Part shown: one piece after another, positions 14,583-22,650 of the stretch
Layout: each line of letters begins with the position of its first letter
How positions within the stretch are numbered: position 1 is the first letter of the stretch
From: SIG480 sp045636865
GTDB taxonomy: Bacteria > Bacillota > Clostridia > Oscillospirales > JAAYXM01
Length of the DNA stretch: 26,745 nt
Assembly (NCBI GenBank): GCA_045636865.1
Contig: JAZTYJ010000011.1
Coordinates: forward strand, 1 to 26,745
Direction of reading: 5' to 3'
Notes under the pieces: generated by a model
Database searches by the model: none
What the model saw: only the letters and a program-made list of their open reading frames with translations
What the model was told of the DNA's origin: nothing
Translations under genes and position numbers: made by a program

Positions 14583-15554
14583 TTATATTGACATAATCTT
14601 TGAGGTCATATACATTGCCTCGCTTATGTCCTTTTTCATTTCAAGAGCTTCGTTTATATCAATATCGCAAAGGTCACCGTCTCTTGAGCAAACAACACAG
14701 TTAGTTTTACCTGCCATAAGAGTGTGGACTGCATACTCACCGAAACGGCTTGCCATAACGCGGTCACGGGCAGTAGGGCTTCCGCCTCGCTGAATGTGTC
14801 CGAGGATGGTGAGACGCGTGTCGATTCCTGTTTCTTCGATTATCCTGTTTGTTATGTCTATTGAGCTTCCGACGCCCTCTGCCTGGATTATGATATAGTG
14901 TGAACGCTTGTTGATTCGTCCTGCACGAATCTTTTCAACAACGTCGCGCTGAAAATCAAACGGCTTTTCAGGAACAAGAACAGCCTGAGCACCGCAGGCA
15001 ATTGCAACGTGGAGCGCGAGGTGGCCGGCATTTCGTCCCATAACCTCAACTACAGAGCAACGCTCGTGTGACTGCATCGTATCGCGGAGCTTGTCGATTG
15101 CATCAAGTGCTGTGTTGCAGGCAGTATCAAAACCGATGCTGTATTCGGTGGAGGTTATGTCGTTGTCAATTGTTGCAGGAACGCCGATTGTATGAACACC
15201 TTTCTCGGCAAGAGCACGAGCTCCGCGGAAGGTGCCGTCGCCGCCTATTGTGACAATACCGTCAATTCCGAGATACTTGCAGGTTGAAACGGCCTTCTGC
15301 ACGCCTTCTTCCGTCATAAATTCAGGGCAACGTGCAGTAAAAAGCATAGTTCCGCCCTTTGAGATGATTCCGTTAACGCTTCGTGCGTTGAGTTCGGTAA
15401 CATCTCCGTTGATAAGTCCGTTATATCCGCGACGGATGCCGAGACAGGTTATGCCGTGGTAAGCCGCAGTTCTTGCAACGGCGCGTATGGCAGCGTTCAT
15501 ACCCGGAGCGTCGCCACCGCTTGTAAGAACACCGATAGTTTTAATTTCTGACAT
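14583..15554 (-). CDS. pfkA: 6-phosphofructokinase (ATP-type)
   Basis: PfkA phosphorylates fructose 6-phosphate to fructose 1,6-bisphosphate, the committed step of glycolysis. The 323-residue product has TSGGDAPGMNAAIR (11-24), the nucleotide motif GGDGTFRGA (104-112), the catalytic TID (128-130), MGRNAGHLAL (172-181), VPEKPF and GHIQRGGSPTARDR. Gly107 (position 104 in E. coli) marks ATP and not pyrophosphate as donor. The second discriminating site, Gly124 in E. coli, is Ala here (PATIDND); pyrophosphate enzymes have Lys. AGGGGTTG stands before the ATG. It lies downstream of dnaE with a 72-base gap and its own promoter, an order (dnaE-pfkA) often seen in Clostridia. Confidence 0.96.
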   Translation of the reverse strand: MSEIKTIGVLTSGGDAPGMNAAIRAVARTAAYHGITCLGIRRGYNGLINGDVTELNARSVNGIISKGGTMLFTARCPEFMTEEGVQKAVSTCKYLGIDGIVTIGGDGTFRGARALAEKGVHTIGVPATIDNDITSTEYSIGFDTACNTALDAIDKLRDTMQSHERCSVVEVMGRNAGHLALHVAIACGAQAVLVPEKPFDFQRDVVEKIRAGRINKRSHYIIIQAEGVGSSIDITNRIIEETGIDTRLTILGHIQRGGSPTARDRVMASRFGEYAVHTLMAGKTNCVVCSRDGDLCDIDINEALEMKKDISEAMYMTSKIMSI

Positions 15555-15584
15555 AAAATCAACCCCTAAAACCAGTCTTTAGTT

Positions 15585-15613
15585 ATTATATCATTTTAAT
15601 CTAAAAAAATAAA
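15585..15613 (-). promoter_or_regulatory. Promoter of pfkA
   Basis: On the minus strand there is a perfect TATAAT (15590-15585) with an extended -10 TG just before it. Seventeen bases upstream is a weak TTTATT (15613-15608). It lies in the dnaE-pfkA gap. Confidence 0.6.
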
Positions 15614-15626
15614 GGTTTTTAAAAAA

Positions 15627-18600
15627 TTACGATTTCAAAACAACGTTTGCAGAGCCGAGAATCTCAATAAGACGATTTAAAACGGTTTGGTCGTTTTTGA
15701 TATATGTGCGTACTCTCTTTTTGTTGTTTTCAAAGTAAATAATTGTTTCAAGCTCACCCGGAAGAGCGGAGCAAACCGCACGGACAAGCTTTGCTTTCTC
15801 ACAATCTTCATTTTCAACGCGGAGATACAGCTTTGAAAATGAGGACTCTTCTGAATTGAAATGTTCATATTCGGAAATTGCATGAAGTTCATCACAGATA
15901 AGTTGCGGTGCCGAATCTTCGCGCATACTGATTCTTGCAAGAACCGTGACAATTGCGTTTTCTGAAAGAATAGCCTGATACTTTTCAAGGATCTTCGGGA
16001 AGAGAATGCCTTCAATTATTCCCGTTGTTCCTTCAAAGGTTACATAGGCCATCATCGAGTTATTCCTGGTTGTCTTTAACTTAAATGATGAGACGCAGGC
16101 GGAAAGAAAAACCGTATCACCGTCTTTTAAGCTTTCAGAATGCAGACAATCCGAAACCGTTTTGGTTGCAAGTCTCTTGAAGATTGCCGAATAGTCATCA
16201 AGCGGATGGCCTGACAGGTAAATGCCGAGAGTTTCGCGCTCAAAAGAGAGAAGAGTCTTTTGCGGAAATTCGGGAATGTCAGGCAAAACATCTGCATCAG
16301 GCGTTGTATTATCTTCTGCACTTGAAGAGAATAAGTCGAACTGTCCTTCGATTGTTTTGTTCTTTACATACGAAAGACCTGTGAGGATGGCATCATAGCT
16401 CTGCAAAAGCTGTGCGCGGTTGCCGCCCGTACTGTCAAAAGCACCGCACTTTATAAGATTTTCAAGCGCGCGGCGGTTTAATTCCTTGTGCTGCATACGA
16501 GTGCAGAAATTGCGAAGTGATGTGAAAGGACCGCCAAGTTTTCTCTCTTCGGCAATAGAACGCACAAATACGCGACCGACGCTCTTTACGGCTGCGAGTC
16601 CGAAACGGATATTTTCTCCGCTAACCGTAAAGCTCTCGAAGGATTCGTTTATGTCGGGAGGAAGGACAGAAATGCCCATTTCACGGCAACTTTCAAAATA
16701 CCCTATAAGTTTATCGGTGTCATCAAGAACAGACGTTAAAAGCGCCGCCATATACTCTTTCGGGTAATGAAATTTCATATATGCGGTCTGATAGGATATA
16801 ACGGCATATGAAGCGGCATGAGCCTTGTTGAAAGCGTAGTTTGCAAACGCAACGATATCGTCATATATCTTGTTTGCGATCTCTTCTGAAATACCGTTGT
16901 TTACAGCACCCGAAATGCCCTCTTCGGCGTTTCCGTATATAAAGTTCTGACGTTCGCGCAGAATATCTTTTTCCTTCTTTTTTGATATAGCGCGACGTAT
17001 CATATCAGCTCGTCCCAGCGAAAAGCCTGCAACTTTTCTGAAAATATCCATAACCTGTTCCTGATATACGATGCAACCGTATGTTATTTCAAGTATATCC
17101 TTGAGCATCGGGTGGAGATAGGAGATGTTTTCAGGATTGTGTTTTGAAGCGATGTAGTGAGGGATAGAGTCCATCGGACCCGGACGGTAAAGTGCAACGA
17201 TAGCCGTGATATCTTCTATCGACTGCGGTTTCATACCGACAACAACAGAGGTCATACCCGGGCTTTCAAGCTGGAAAACTCCTGCGGTCTGTCCGAGCGC
17301 GAGTTGGCTGAATGTGAGCTCATCATTGTCCGGTATTTTTGAAACCGAAAAATCGGGGGTGTGGAGTCTTATAAGCTTTTCGGCATCGTGAAGGACCGTG
17401 AGGTTTCGAAGACCGAGGAAGTCCATCTTCAAAAGACCGAGCTCCTCGAGAGTTACCATCGTAAACTGAGTTACAACAGCCTCGTCATTTGTAGAAAGCG
17501 GAACGTATGATGAGACCTCGTTTTTTGTTATAACAACGCCTGCGGCGTGTTTTGACGCGTGTCGGGGCATACCTTCAAGAGCGATAGCTGTGTCGATAAG
17601 GTTCTTATATTTATCATCGGACTCATAAAAATCACGGAAAGGCTTTGAAATCTGCAAAGCTTTGTTGAGTGTCATATGAAGTTCCATGGGAACGCTCTTT
17701 GCAATTGCATCCGCCTCGGCGTACGGAAGGTCAAGAACTCGTGCAACATCTCGAATCGCACCTCTTGCAGCCATTGTGCCGAAAGTAACTATCTGTGAAA
17801 CGCGGTCTTCACCGTATTTTCTGACAACGTAATCAATGACCTCCTGACGGCGCTCCTGACAGAAATCAACGTCGATATCAGGCATGCTGATTCGTTCGGG
17901 GTTTAAGAAACGTTCAAAGTAGAGGTTGTATTTCATCGGGTCAATATTTGTGATGCCGAGACAGTACGAAACAATACTTCCTGCAGCGCTTCCTCGTCCC
18001 GGGCCTACGGGAATGTCCTGTTGTCTTGCATAAGATATAAAATCCCATACGATGAGGAAATAGTCGACATAGCCCATCTTTGAGATCATATCAAGCTCAT
18101 AGGAGAGGCGGTTGCGGTATTCATCCGTTGCATTGGGATAGCGCATATTGAAACCATCTGTTACAAGCTTTGTAAGATATTCGAGTGAGTCGGAAAATTC
18201 CTCCGGGGTATCGTATGCGGGGAGATGATGTTTTCCGAATTCAAACTCAAGGTTACACATATCTGCGATCTTCTGTGTGTTTTCAAGAGCATCCGGGCAA
18301 GAGGGGAAGAGACTTGCCATTTCATCTTCGCTTTTTATATAAAACTCCTCCGTTGCAAACTTCATGCGTGAAGGGTCGCTCAAAGACTTATTCATCTGGA
18401 TGCACATAAGAACATCCTGGGTGTATGCATCCTCGCGAGATACGTAGTGTGCGTCGTTTGTGGCAACGAGGGGAATGTTAAGTTCGCGCGCCATTTTGAT
18501 GATTTCGCGGTTAACTTCCTTCTGCTCAAGTATTCCGTGGTCCTGAATTTCGAGATAGAAATTATCTTTGCCGAATATTTCGTTAAGCTGAAGGGCAAAG

Positions 18601-19070
18601 ATGCGCGCTTCAGCTGTTTCACCGCGGAGAATCAAACGCGGAATAGTTCCTGCAAGGCATGCAGAAAGGCAGATAAGGCCTTCAGCGTGCTCTCTTAAAA
18701 GGTCAAGGTCGATTCTTGGTTTACTGTAAAAACCGTCAATAAATCCACGGCTTACGAGATGAATAAGGTTTTTGTATCCAATCTCGTTTTTGCAGAGAAG
18801 AACAAGGTGTGCAGGCTCACGGTCATTTGTGAAGTCCTTATCAAACCTTGAGCGCGGAGCAAGATAAACCTCGCAACCGATAATTGGCTTCACACCTGCA
18901 GCTTTGGCGGCGCGGTAAAAATCAATGATACCGTACATTACGCCGTGGTCGGTGATGGCAAGAGCTGTCTGACCAAGTTCGCGCACACGTTCAAAAACCT
19001 TGCTTATACGGCATGCACCGTCAAGAAGGCTGTATTCTGTATGAACGTGAAGATGTGTAAAACCGCTCAT
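15627..19070 (-). CDS. dnaE: DNA polymerase III subunit alpha (DnaE)
   Basis: DnaE is the alpha-type replicative polymerase. In Firmicutes it usually works beside PolC, extending primers on the lagging strand. The 1147-residue product opens with a PHP domain (FTHLHVHTEYSLLDGA, with the metal-binding histidines present) and has SAAGSIVSYCLGI. The palm has MPDIDVDF (~396-403) with two catalytic aspartates. Further features are PGPMDSIPHYI, YQEQVMDI, AFNKAHAASYA, a tandem helix-hairpin-helix region and a sliding-clamp binding motif QFDLF (~910). An OB-fold region (VFLSACVSSFKLK...) and a C-terminal tail end the protein. Length fits the DnaE1/DnaE3 class with intact domains. Its ATG overlaps the whiA stop by one base (TAATG), so the two are translationally coupled. 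Confidence 0.97.
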   Translation of the reverse strand: MSGFTHLHVHTEYSLLDGACRISKVFERVRELGQTALAITDHGVMYGIIDFYRAAKAAGVKPIIGCEVYLAPRSRFDKDFTNDREPAHLVLLCKNEIGYKNLIHLVSRGFIDGFYSKPRIDLDLLREHAEGLICLSACLAGTIPRLILRGETAEARIFALQLNEIFGKDNFYLEIQDHGILEQKEVNREIIKMARELNIPLVATNDAHYVSREDAYTQDVLMCIQMNKSLSDPSRMKFATEEFYIKSEDEMASLFPSCPDALENTQKIADMCNLEFEFGKHHLPAYDTPEEFSDSLEYLTKLVTDGFNMRYPNATDEYRNRLSYELDMISKMGYVDYFLIVWDFISYARQQDIPVGPGRGSAAGSIVSYCLGITNIDPMKYNLYFERFLNPERISMPDIDVDFCQERRQEVIDYVVRKYGEDRVSQIVTFGTMAARGAIRDVARVLDLPYAEADAIAKSVPMELHMTLNKALQISKPFRDFYESDDKYKNLIDTAIALEGMPRHASKHAAGVVITKNEVSSYVPLSTNDEAVVTQFTMVTLEELGLLKMDFLGLRNLTVLHDAEKLIRLHTPDFSVSKIPDNDELTFSQLALGQTAGVFQLESPGMTSVVVGMKPQSIEDITAIVALYRPGPMDSIPHYIASKHNPENISYLHPMLKDILEITYGCIVYQEQVMDIFRKVAGFSLGRADMIRRAISKKKEKDILRERQNFIYGNAEEGISGAVNNGISEEIANKIYDDIVAFANYAFNKAHAASYAVISYQTAYMKFHYPKEYMAALLTSVLDDTDKLIGYFESCREMGISVLPPDINESFESFTVSGENIRFGLAAVKSVGRVFVRSIAEERKLGGPFTSLRNFCTRMQHKELNRRALENLIKCGAFDSTGGNRAQLLQSYDAILTGLSYVKNKTIEGQFDLFSSSAEDNTTPDADVLPDIPEFPQKTLLSFERETLGIYLSGHPLDDYSAIFKRLATKTVSDCLHSESLKDGDTVFLSACVSSFKLKTTRNNSMMAYVTFEGTTGIIEGILFPKILEKYQAILSENAIVTVLARISMREDSAPQLICDELHAISEYEHFNSEESSFSKLYLRVENEDCEKAKLVRAVCSALPGELETIIYFENNKKRVRTYIKNDQTVLNRLIEILGSANVVLKS

Positions 19071-19993
19071 TATTCGTTGTCCTTTCGTTTATCAAGCTCT
19101 TCCGCAAGGGAAACAAGTTTCTTGAGTCTGTGGTTGAGTCCGGATTTGCCGACTCCGTCCTCTGCAAGAGCTACAAGCTCTGAAAGCGATGCGTCGGGGT
19201 ATCTGAGTCGCAAAATCGCTGCAGCCTGAAGTTGCGGAGAGAGAGTTTCAATCATTCCGAAGTCGTAGAGCTTATTTATTGCAGCGATGTGAATTTTCGC
19301 AGCATCTGCGGCTCTTGCAAGGTTTGCAAGGTCGCAGTTAACCTGACGGTTTGTGTTGTTGCGAACGTCTTTTAAAAGTTTTTCCTGCATAAGTTCAATT
19401 GCAGAAAGCGGTGCTCCGATTCTTGTGAGAAAGTCCTCTATATGCCCGCTTTCCTTGAAATATATAATGCTGTTTGACTTTCTGAGTGTATGCTTTGCCG
19501 GAAGATTGAGTTCATATAAAAGTGCAACAACTTCGCGGCTTAAGGTTGCGTGGGACGTTACGAGCTCAAGATGATAATGCGAAGTAGGGCTCGCAACAGA
19601 TCCTGCAGTAAGAAAAGCACCTCTGCAGAAGGCTGAACGCGCTTCATCAGATTCAACAAGAGCACCGTTTAAGCGGATGGAGAGGTTTTCGTCTGCAACA
19701 AGACCAAAAGCATCGAAAATTTCTGCAATTTTTGTGGGGTTTTCGATAAGAAGATTATATTTTTTGAAAGTTGATTCAGGTATTATTTTTTTATCAAAAT
19801 CAAATCCGAAAAGCGTTTTCAAAAGACGCGATGCACGGCGCGCCACGTTGTTGTTTTCGGTCACTATTTTTATTCTGTTTCCTGTTGTTGAGTTTGCGAA
19901 AAATATCATTCCGCAGCATTCGGCAAGAGCGCATTCGGGACTTGTTATCTCAACGGAAGCAAGTTCCTCTTTTATCTGTGCGGAAAAAGTCAT
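19070..19993 (-). CDS. whiA: DNA-binding protein WhiA
   Basis: WhiA is a DNA-binding protein with a degenerate LAGLIDADG homing-endonuclease fold joined to a C-terminal helix-turn-helix. It controls sporulation septation in Streptomyces and affects division and chromosome segregation in Bacillus. The 307-residue product starts MTFSAQIKEELASVEI and has FCRGAFLTAGSVASPTSHYHLE in the LAGLIDADG part. The C-terminal module contains LSELVALAEDGVGKSGLNHRLKKL. Upstream is murB (34-base gap) and not the usual rapZ-yvcK; downstream is dnaE and not crh. Its ribosome binding site (GTGGTG) is weak. A TATAAT at 20016-20011 on the minus strand might help expression but lacks a clear -35. Confidence 0.95.
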   Translation of the reverse strand: MTFSAQIKEELASVEITSPECALAECCGMIFFANSTTGNRIKIVTENNNVARRASRLLKTLFGFDFDKKIIPESTFKKYNLLIENPTKIAEIFDAFGLVADENLSIRLNGALVESDEARSAFCRGAFLTAGSVASPTSHYHLELVTSHATLSREVVALLYELNLPAKHTLRKSNSIIYFKESGHIEDFLTRIGAPLSAIELMQEKLLKDVRNNTNRQVNCDLANLARAADAAKIHIAAINKLYDFGMIETLSPQLQAAAILRLRYPDASLSELVALAEDGVGKSGLNHRLKKLVSLAEELDKRKDNE

Positions 19994-20028
19994 ATAATCA
20001 CCACTTTGAAATTATAATATCGGATGTA

Positions 20029-20922
20029 TCAGAGAATACATATTTCACATTCAAGAGGAACGCCTGTTTCTTTAAGAACAGTCTCCTGAATGAAACAAAT
20101 CAGTTTTTTTACATCATCTGCAGTCGCGCCGCCATCGTTGATAATAAAGCCCGCGTGTTTTTTGGAAACCGAAGCTCCGCCGATCCTTTTTCCTTTAAGA
20201 CCGCATTGTTCAATAAGCGCACCTGCAAAGTGTCCTTCGGGGCGTTTGAAAACGCTGCCGGCACTCGGATATTCAAGCGGTTGCTTTTCGCGTCTGCGAG
20301 TTGCAAAATCACGCATTTTATTTGCAATTTCAGAAGAATCACCGGTGGTTAATTCAAACTCAGCAGAGAGGATAAGGCACTCGGGGTTCTTTTTATAAAA
20401 ACTGCTTCTGTAAGAAAAGCTGTGTTCATCTTTGTTGAGTGAATGAATTTCGCCGTTTGAGAGATAAGTTGATTTTGTAAGTACCTGTGCTACCTCACCG
20501 CCGTAAGCACCTGCGTTCATAACGAGTGCGCCGCCGACACTTCCGGGGATGCCCTGGGCAAACTCAAGACCTGAAAGAGAGTTTTTCATCGCAGAAACAG
20601 AAACAACGGGCAAAAGCGCACCTACATCTGCAGAAATCGTATTTTCTGAAATGGTTATTGATGATGAACTGTTTTTTAAAATTACACCATCAAACCCCGA
20701 ATCTGAAAAAAGCATATTGCTTCCGTTTCCGAGAAAGAGAGGAGACTGCTCAAAGATAGAAAGTATTCTGCTTGCTGATATAAGCGCATCAGTTGTAGTA
20801 GCTTCTATAAAAAGCTTTGCAGGACCGCCGATTTTGAATGTTGAGTGCTTTGACATAGGCTCATTTTCGCATATCGTAAGATCGTGGATATCGGTAAGTT
20901 GTGAAAGCATTGCTTTGTTCAT
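20029..20922 (-). CDS. murB: UDP-N-acetylenolpyruvoylglucosamine reductase
   Basis: MurB is the FAD enzyme that reduces UDP-GlcNAc-enolpyruvate to UDP-MurNAc with NADPH in peptidoglycan synthesis. The 297-residue product has SKHSTFKIGGPAKLFIEA (FAD domain), LGNGSNMLFSD, GLEFAQGIPGSVGGALVMNA followed by GAYGGEV, and YRSSFYK with the conserved Arg. It also has SAGSVFKRP with the proton-donor Ser and a C-terminal LECEI that should hold the catalytic Glu. Length fits the short (type II) MurB of Firmicutes. AAAGGA precedes the ATG. It lies 12 bases behind mtaB and is therefore in the same operon. Confidence 0.97.
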   Translation of the reverse strand: MNKAMLSQLTDIHDLTICENEPMSKHSTFKIGGPAKLFIEATTTDALISASRILSIFEQSPLFLGNGSNMLFSDSGFDGVILKNSSSSITISENTISADVGALLPVVSVSAMKNSLSGLEFAQGIPGSVGGALVMNAGAYGGEVAQVLTKSTYLSNGEIHSLNKDEHSFSYRSSFYKKNPECLILSAEFELTTGDSSEIANKMRDFATRRREKQPLEYPSAGSVFKRPEGHFAGALIEQCGLKGKRIGGASVSKKHAGFIINDGGATADDVKKLICFIQETVLKETGVPLECEICIL

Positions 20923-20934
20923 AAAAACAGTCCT

Positions 20935-22233
20935 TTAAAATTTAATTATTTCGCCGAGAAGTCCGTCATATAATGTTGATGAGATTTTAACATCAACAAT
21001 TTTGTTTTGAAGATTTTCATTACTTCTTAAATAAACTCTGACGGAGTTCTTTGCGTGTCCGGTCCAGTAGCCGTTGTGCATTTCCTCAAGAAGCACAGAT
21101 TCCGTCTTTCCGATGCATGACATAAGATAATCGTGTTCCATTTTATTTGCGATCTCGGATGCGCGTTTTGCACGGGCAGTCTTTTCAGTCTTCGTAATCT
21201 GGTCGGGCATTTTATCGGCTTTTGTGCCGGCACGCCTTGAATACGGGAAGATATGCATCGAAGAAAATCTGCATTTTTCTATAAAGTTGAGAGTGTCAAA
21301 AAATTCCTCTTCGGTCTCACCGGGGAAGCCGACTATCATATCAGTTGTGATTGCAGGTGAGTCAAAATGCTTGCGAAGAAGAGATACCGACTCGAAAAAA
21401 CGTTCTGTTGTATACTTTCTGCGCATTCTCGCAAGCGTTTCATCACATCCGCTTTGCATTGAAAGATGAAAATGCGGACAAAGGTTCGAAAAGTTTTTTA
21501 GCTTTACACAAAAGTCGTCCGTTATTATCGTCGGCTCGATGGAACCGAGTCTGAATCTTATTTCGGGAAAGGTTCTGCAGAGTGCTGAAACCACATCCGC
21601 AAGCTCAAGTTTCGGCGAAAGGTCACGGCCGTATGAAGAAATTTCAATTCCCGTTACAACGATTTCGTTATATCCGGAAGCGGCGAGTTTTCCGCATTCT
21701 GAAATTGCGTCATCCAGAGGAAGTGAGCGAACGGGACCTCTTGTATATGGTATGATGCAATATGTGCAAAAATTGCTGCATCCGTCTTCAATTTTAAGGA
21801 GTGCCCGTGTGTGTCCGTGAAGACCGCCCGCGGGGAGATTCTCAAAAGTTCTCCTTTTGAGTGGATTATCAGGTGTAAAGCTATCTTGCTTTTCTGTGGA
21901 AAGTTTATCGATTTGCTCGGCGAAAGCGACTTTATCTGCTGTTCCTGATATAAGCTTGACACCGTCGATAGAAGAAACGGAGTCCGGGTTAATCTGCGAA
22001 AGACAACCACAGACTGCAACGCGCGCATTCGGATATGTTTTGATAACGTGTCGTATAAGACGGCGGGATTTCTGATCACTTGTTGAGGTGACAGTGCAGG
22101 TATTTATAACGATGACATCGGCAACTTCACAATCATCAACTATTTTGTGTCCTTTTTCTGTCAGAAGCAGCTCGAGTGACTGGGTTTCAAACTGATTTAC
22201 CTTGCAACCGAGCGTAAAAAAAGCAATATTCAT
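20935..22233 (-). CDS. mtaB: tRNA t6A37 C2-methylthiotransferase MtaB
   Basis: MtaB is a radical SAM enzyme with two [4Fe-4S] clusters that converts t6A37 to ms2t6A37 in tRNAs reading ANN codons. The 432-residue product has the N-terminal MTTase domain with cluster cysteines 10 (LGCKVNQFE), 46 (NTCTVT) and 77 (CGCLSQ). The radical SAM triad is C-x3-C-x2-C at 152, 156 and 159 (GCSNFCTYCIIPYTRGP). A C-terminal TRAM-like segment contains GHAKNSVRVYL. The start TLGCKVNQFETQ separates MtaB from MiaB and RimO. CAGGTG lies before the ATG. It heads a minus-strand operon with murB, whiA and dnaE and is driven from a divergent promoter region. Confidence 0.95.
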   Translation of the reverse strand: MNIAFFTLGCKVNQFETQSLELLLTEKGHKIVDDCEVADVIVINTCTVTSTSDQKSRRLIRHVIKTYPNARVAVCGCLSQINPDSVSSIDGVKLISGTADKVAFAEQIDKLSTEKQDSFTPDNPLKRRTFENLPAGGLHGHTRALLKIEDGCSNFCTYCIIPYTRGPVRSLPLDDAISECGKLAASGYNEIVVTGIEISSYGRDLSPKLELADVVSALCRTFPEIRFRLGSIEPTIITDDFCVKLKNFSNLCPHFHLSMQSGCDETLARMRRKYTTERFFESVSLLRKHFDSPAITTDMIVGFPGETEEEFFDTLNFIEKCRFSSMHIFPYSRRAGTKADKMPDQITKTEKTARAKRASEIANKMEHDYLMSCIGKTESVLLEEMHNGYWTGHAKNSVRVYLRSNENLQNKIVDVKISSTLYDGLLGEIIKF

Positions 22234-22261
22234 ATTTTCACCTGAAAATCTTAATTTGAGG

Positions 22262-22290
22262 TTGAAAAAACTCTCTGAAAGTATTATACT
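22262..22290 (+). promoter_or_regulatory. Sigma-A promoter of the HPr-like gene
   Basis: TTGAAA at 22262-22267 and TATACT at 22285-22290 are spaced by exactly 17 bases. The start would be near 22297, about 40 bases before the ATG. Confidence 0.75.
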
Positions 22291-22312
22291 TTATTTATAA
22301 GCAAAATAGCAA
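22283..22312 (-). promoter_or_regulatory. Promoter of the mtaB-murB-whiA-dnaE operon, overlapping the opposing promoter
   Basis: On the minus strand TTGCTA (22312-22307) and a perfect TATAAT (22288-22283) are spaced by 18 bases. The -10 shares four bases with the -10 of the plus-strand promoter. Confidence 0.55.
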
Positions 22313-22337
22313 CACAAATTTGAAAGGAGTTTTAATT

Positions 22338-22577
22338 ATGTACAAATTTGAAGTATCTATTTCATCAATCAACGAGGTAAAGGAATTCGTAAATGCAGCT
22401 TGCAAGCAGATGTGCGATATCGACATCATTTCGGGCCGTTACGTTATAGATGCAAAGTCCATTATGGGCATCTTCAGTATTGACCTTACAAAGCCCGTAA
22501 CAGTATCGGTTAACGGCACGGAGGACGAATACAACGCATTCCGCGAATCCGTCAAATCAATGATTGTAAACGCTTAA
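22338..22577 (+). CDS. Divergent HPr-fold protein without the phosphocarrier histidine
   Basis: The 79-residue product aligns without gaps to HPr around the regulatory site: DAKSIMGIFSIDL (38-50) places Ser41 at the HPr Ser46 position. The same register puts Ser10 at the His15 position, and the usual HARPA block reads SINEVK, so phosphate transfer from enzyme I is not possible. Asp38 and Lys40 around the Ser are kept. It may be a small regulator or HPr-kinase substrate, or only keep the fold. I start at the ATG with AAAGGAG 9 bases upstream; a TTG at 22320 overlaps that site. It has a strong promoter and a hairpin before murD. Codon use is rather biased, suggesting good expression. Confidence 0.85.
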   Translation: MYKFEVSISSINEVKEFVNAACKQMCDIDIISGRYVIDAKSIMGIFSIDLTKPVTVSVNGTEDEYNAFRESVKSMIVNA

Positions 22578-22595
22578 TACTTAAGATAACATTCA

Positions 22596-22625
22596 GGCAA
22601 CCGGAAAGGTTGCCGGTTTGTTTTT
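22596..22625 (+). terminator. Terminator or attenuator between the HPr-like gene and murD
   Basis: GGCAACC / GGTTGCC form a 7-bp stem with a GGAAA loop, followed by GGTTTGTTTTT. An overlapping pairing AACCGG / CCGGTT is also possible. No separate murD promoter is evident, so partial read-through into murD is likely. Confidence 0.7.
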
Positions 22626-22650
22626 ATCAAGTTATCGGGAGGTTTCTGGT

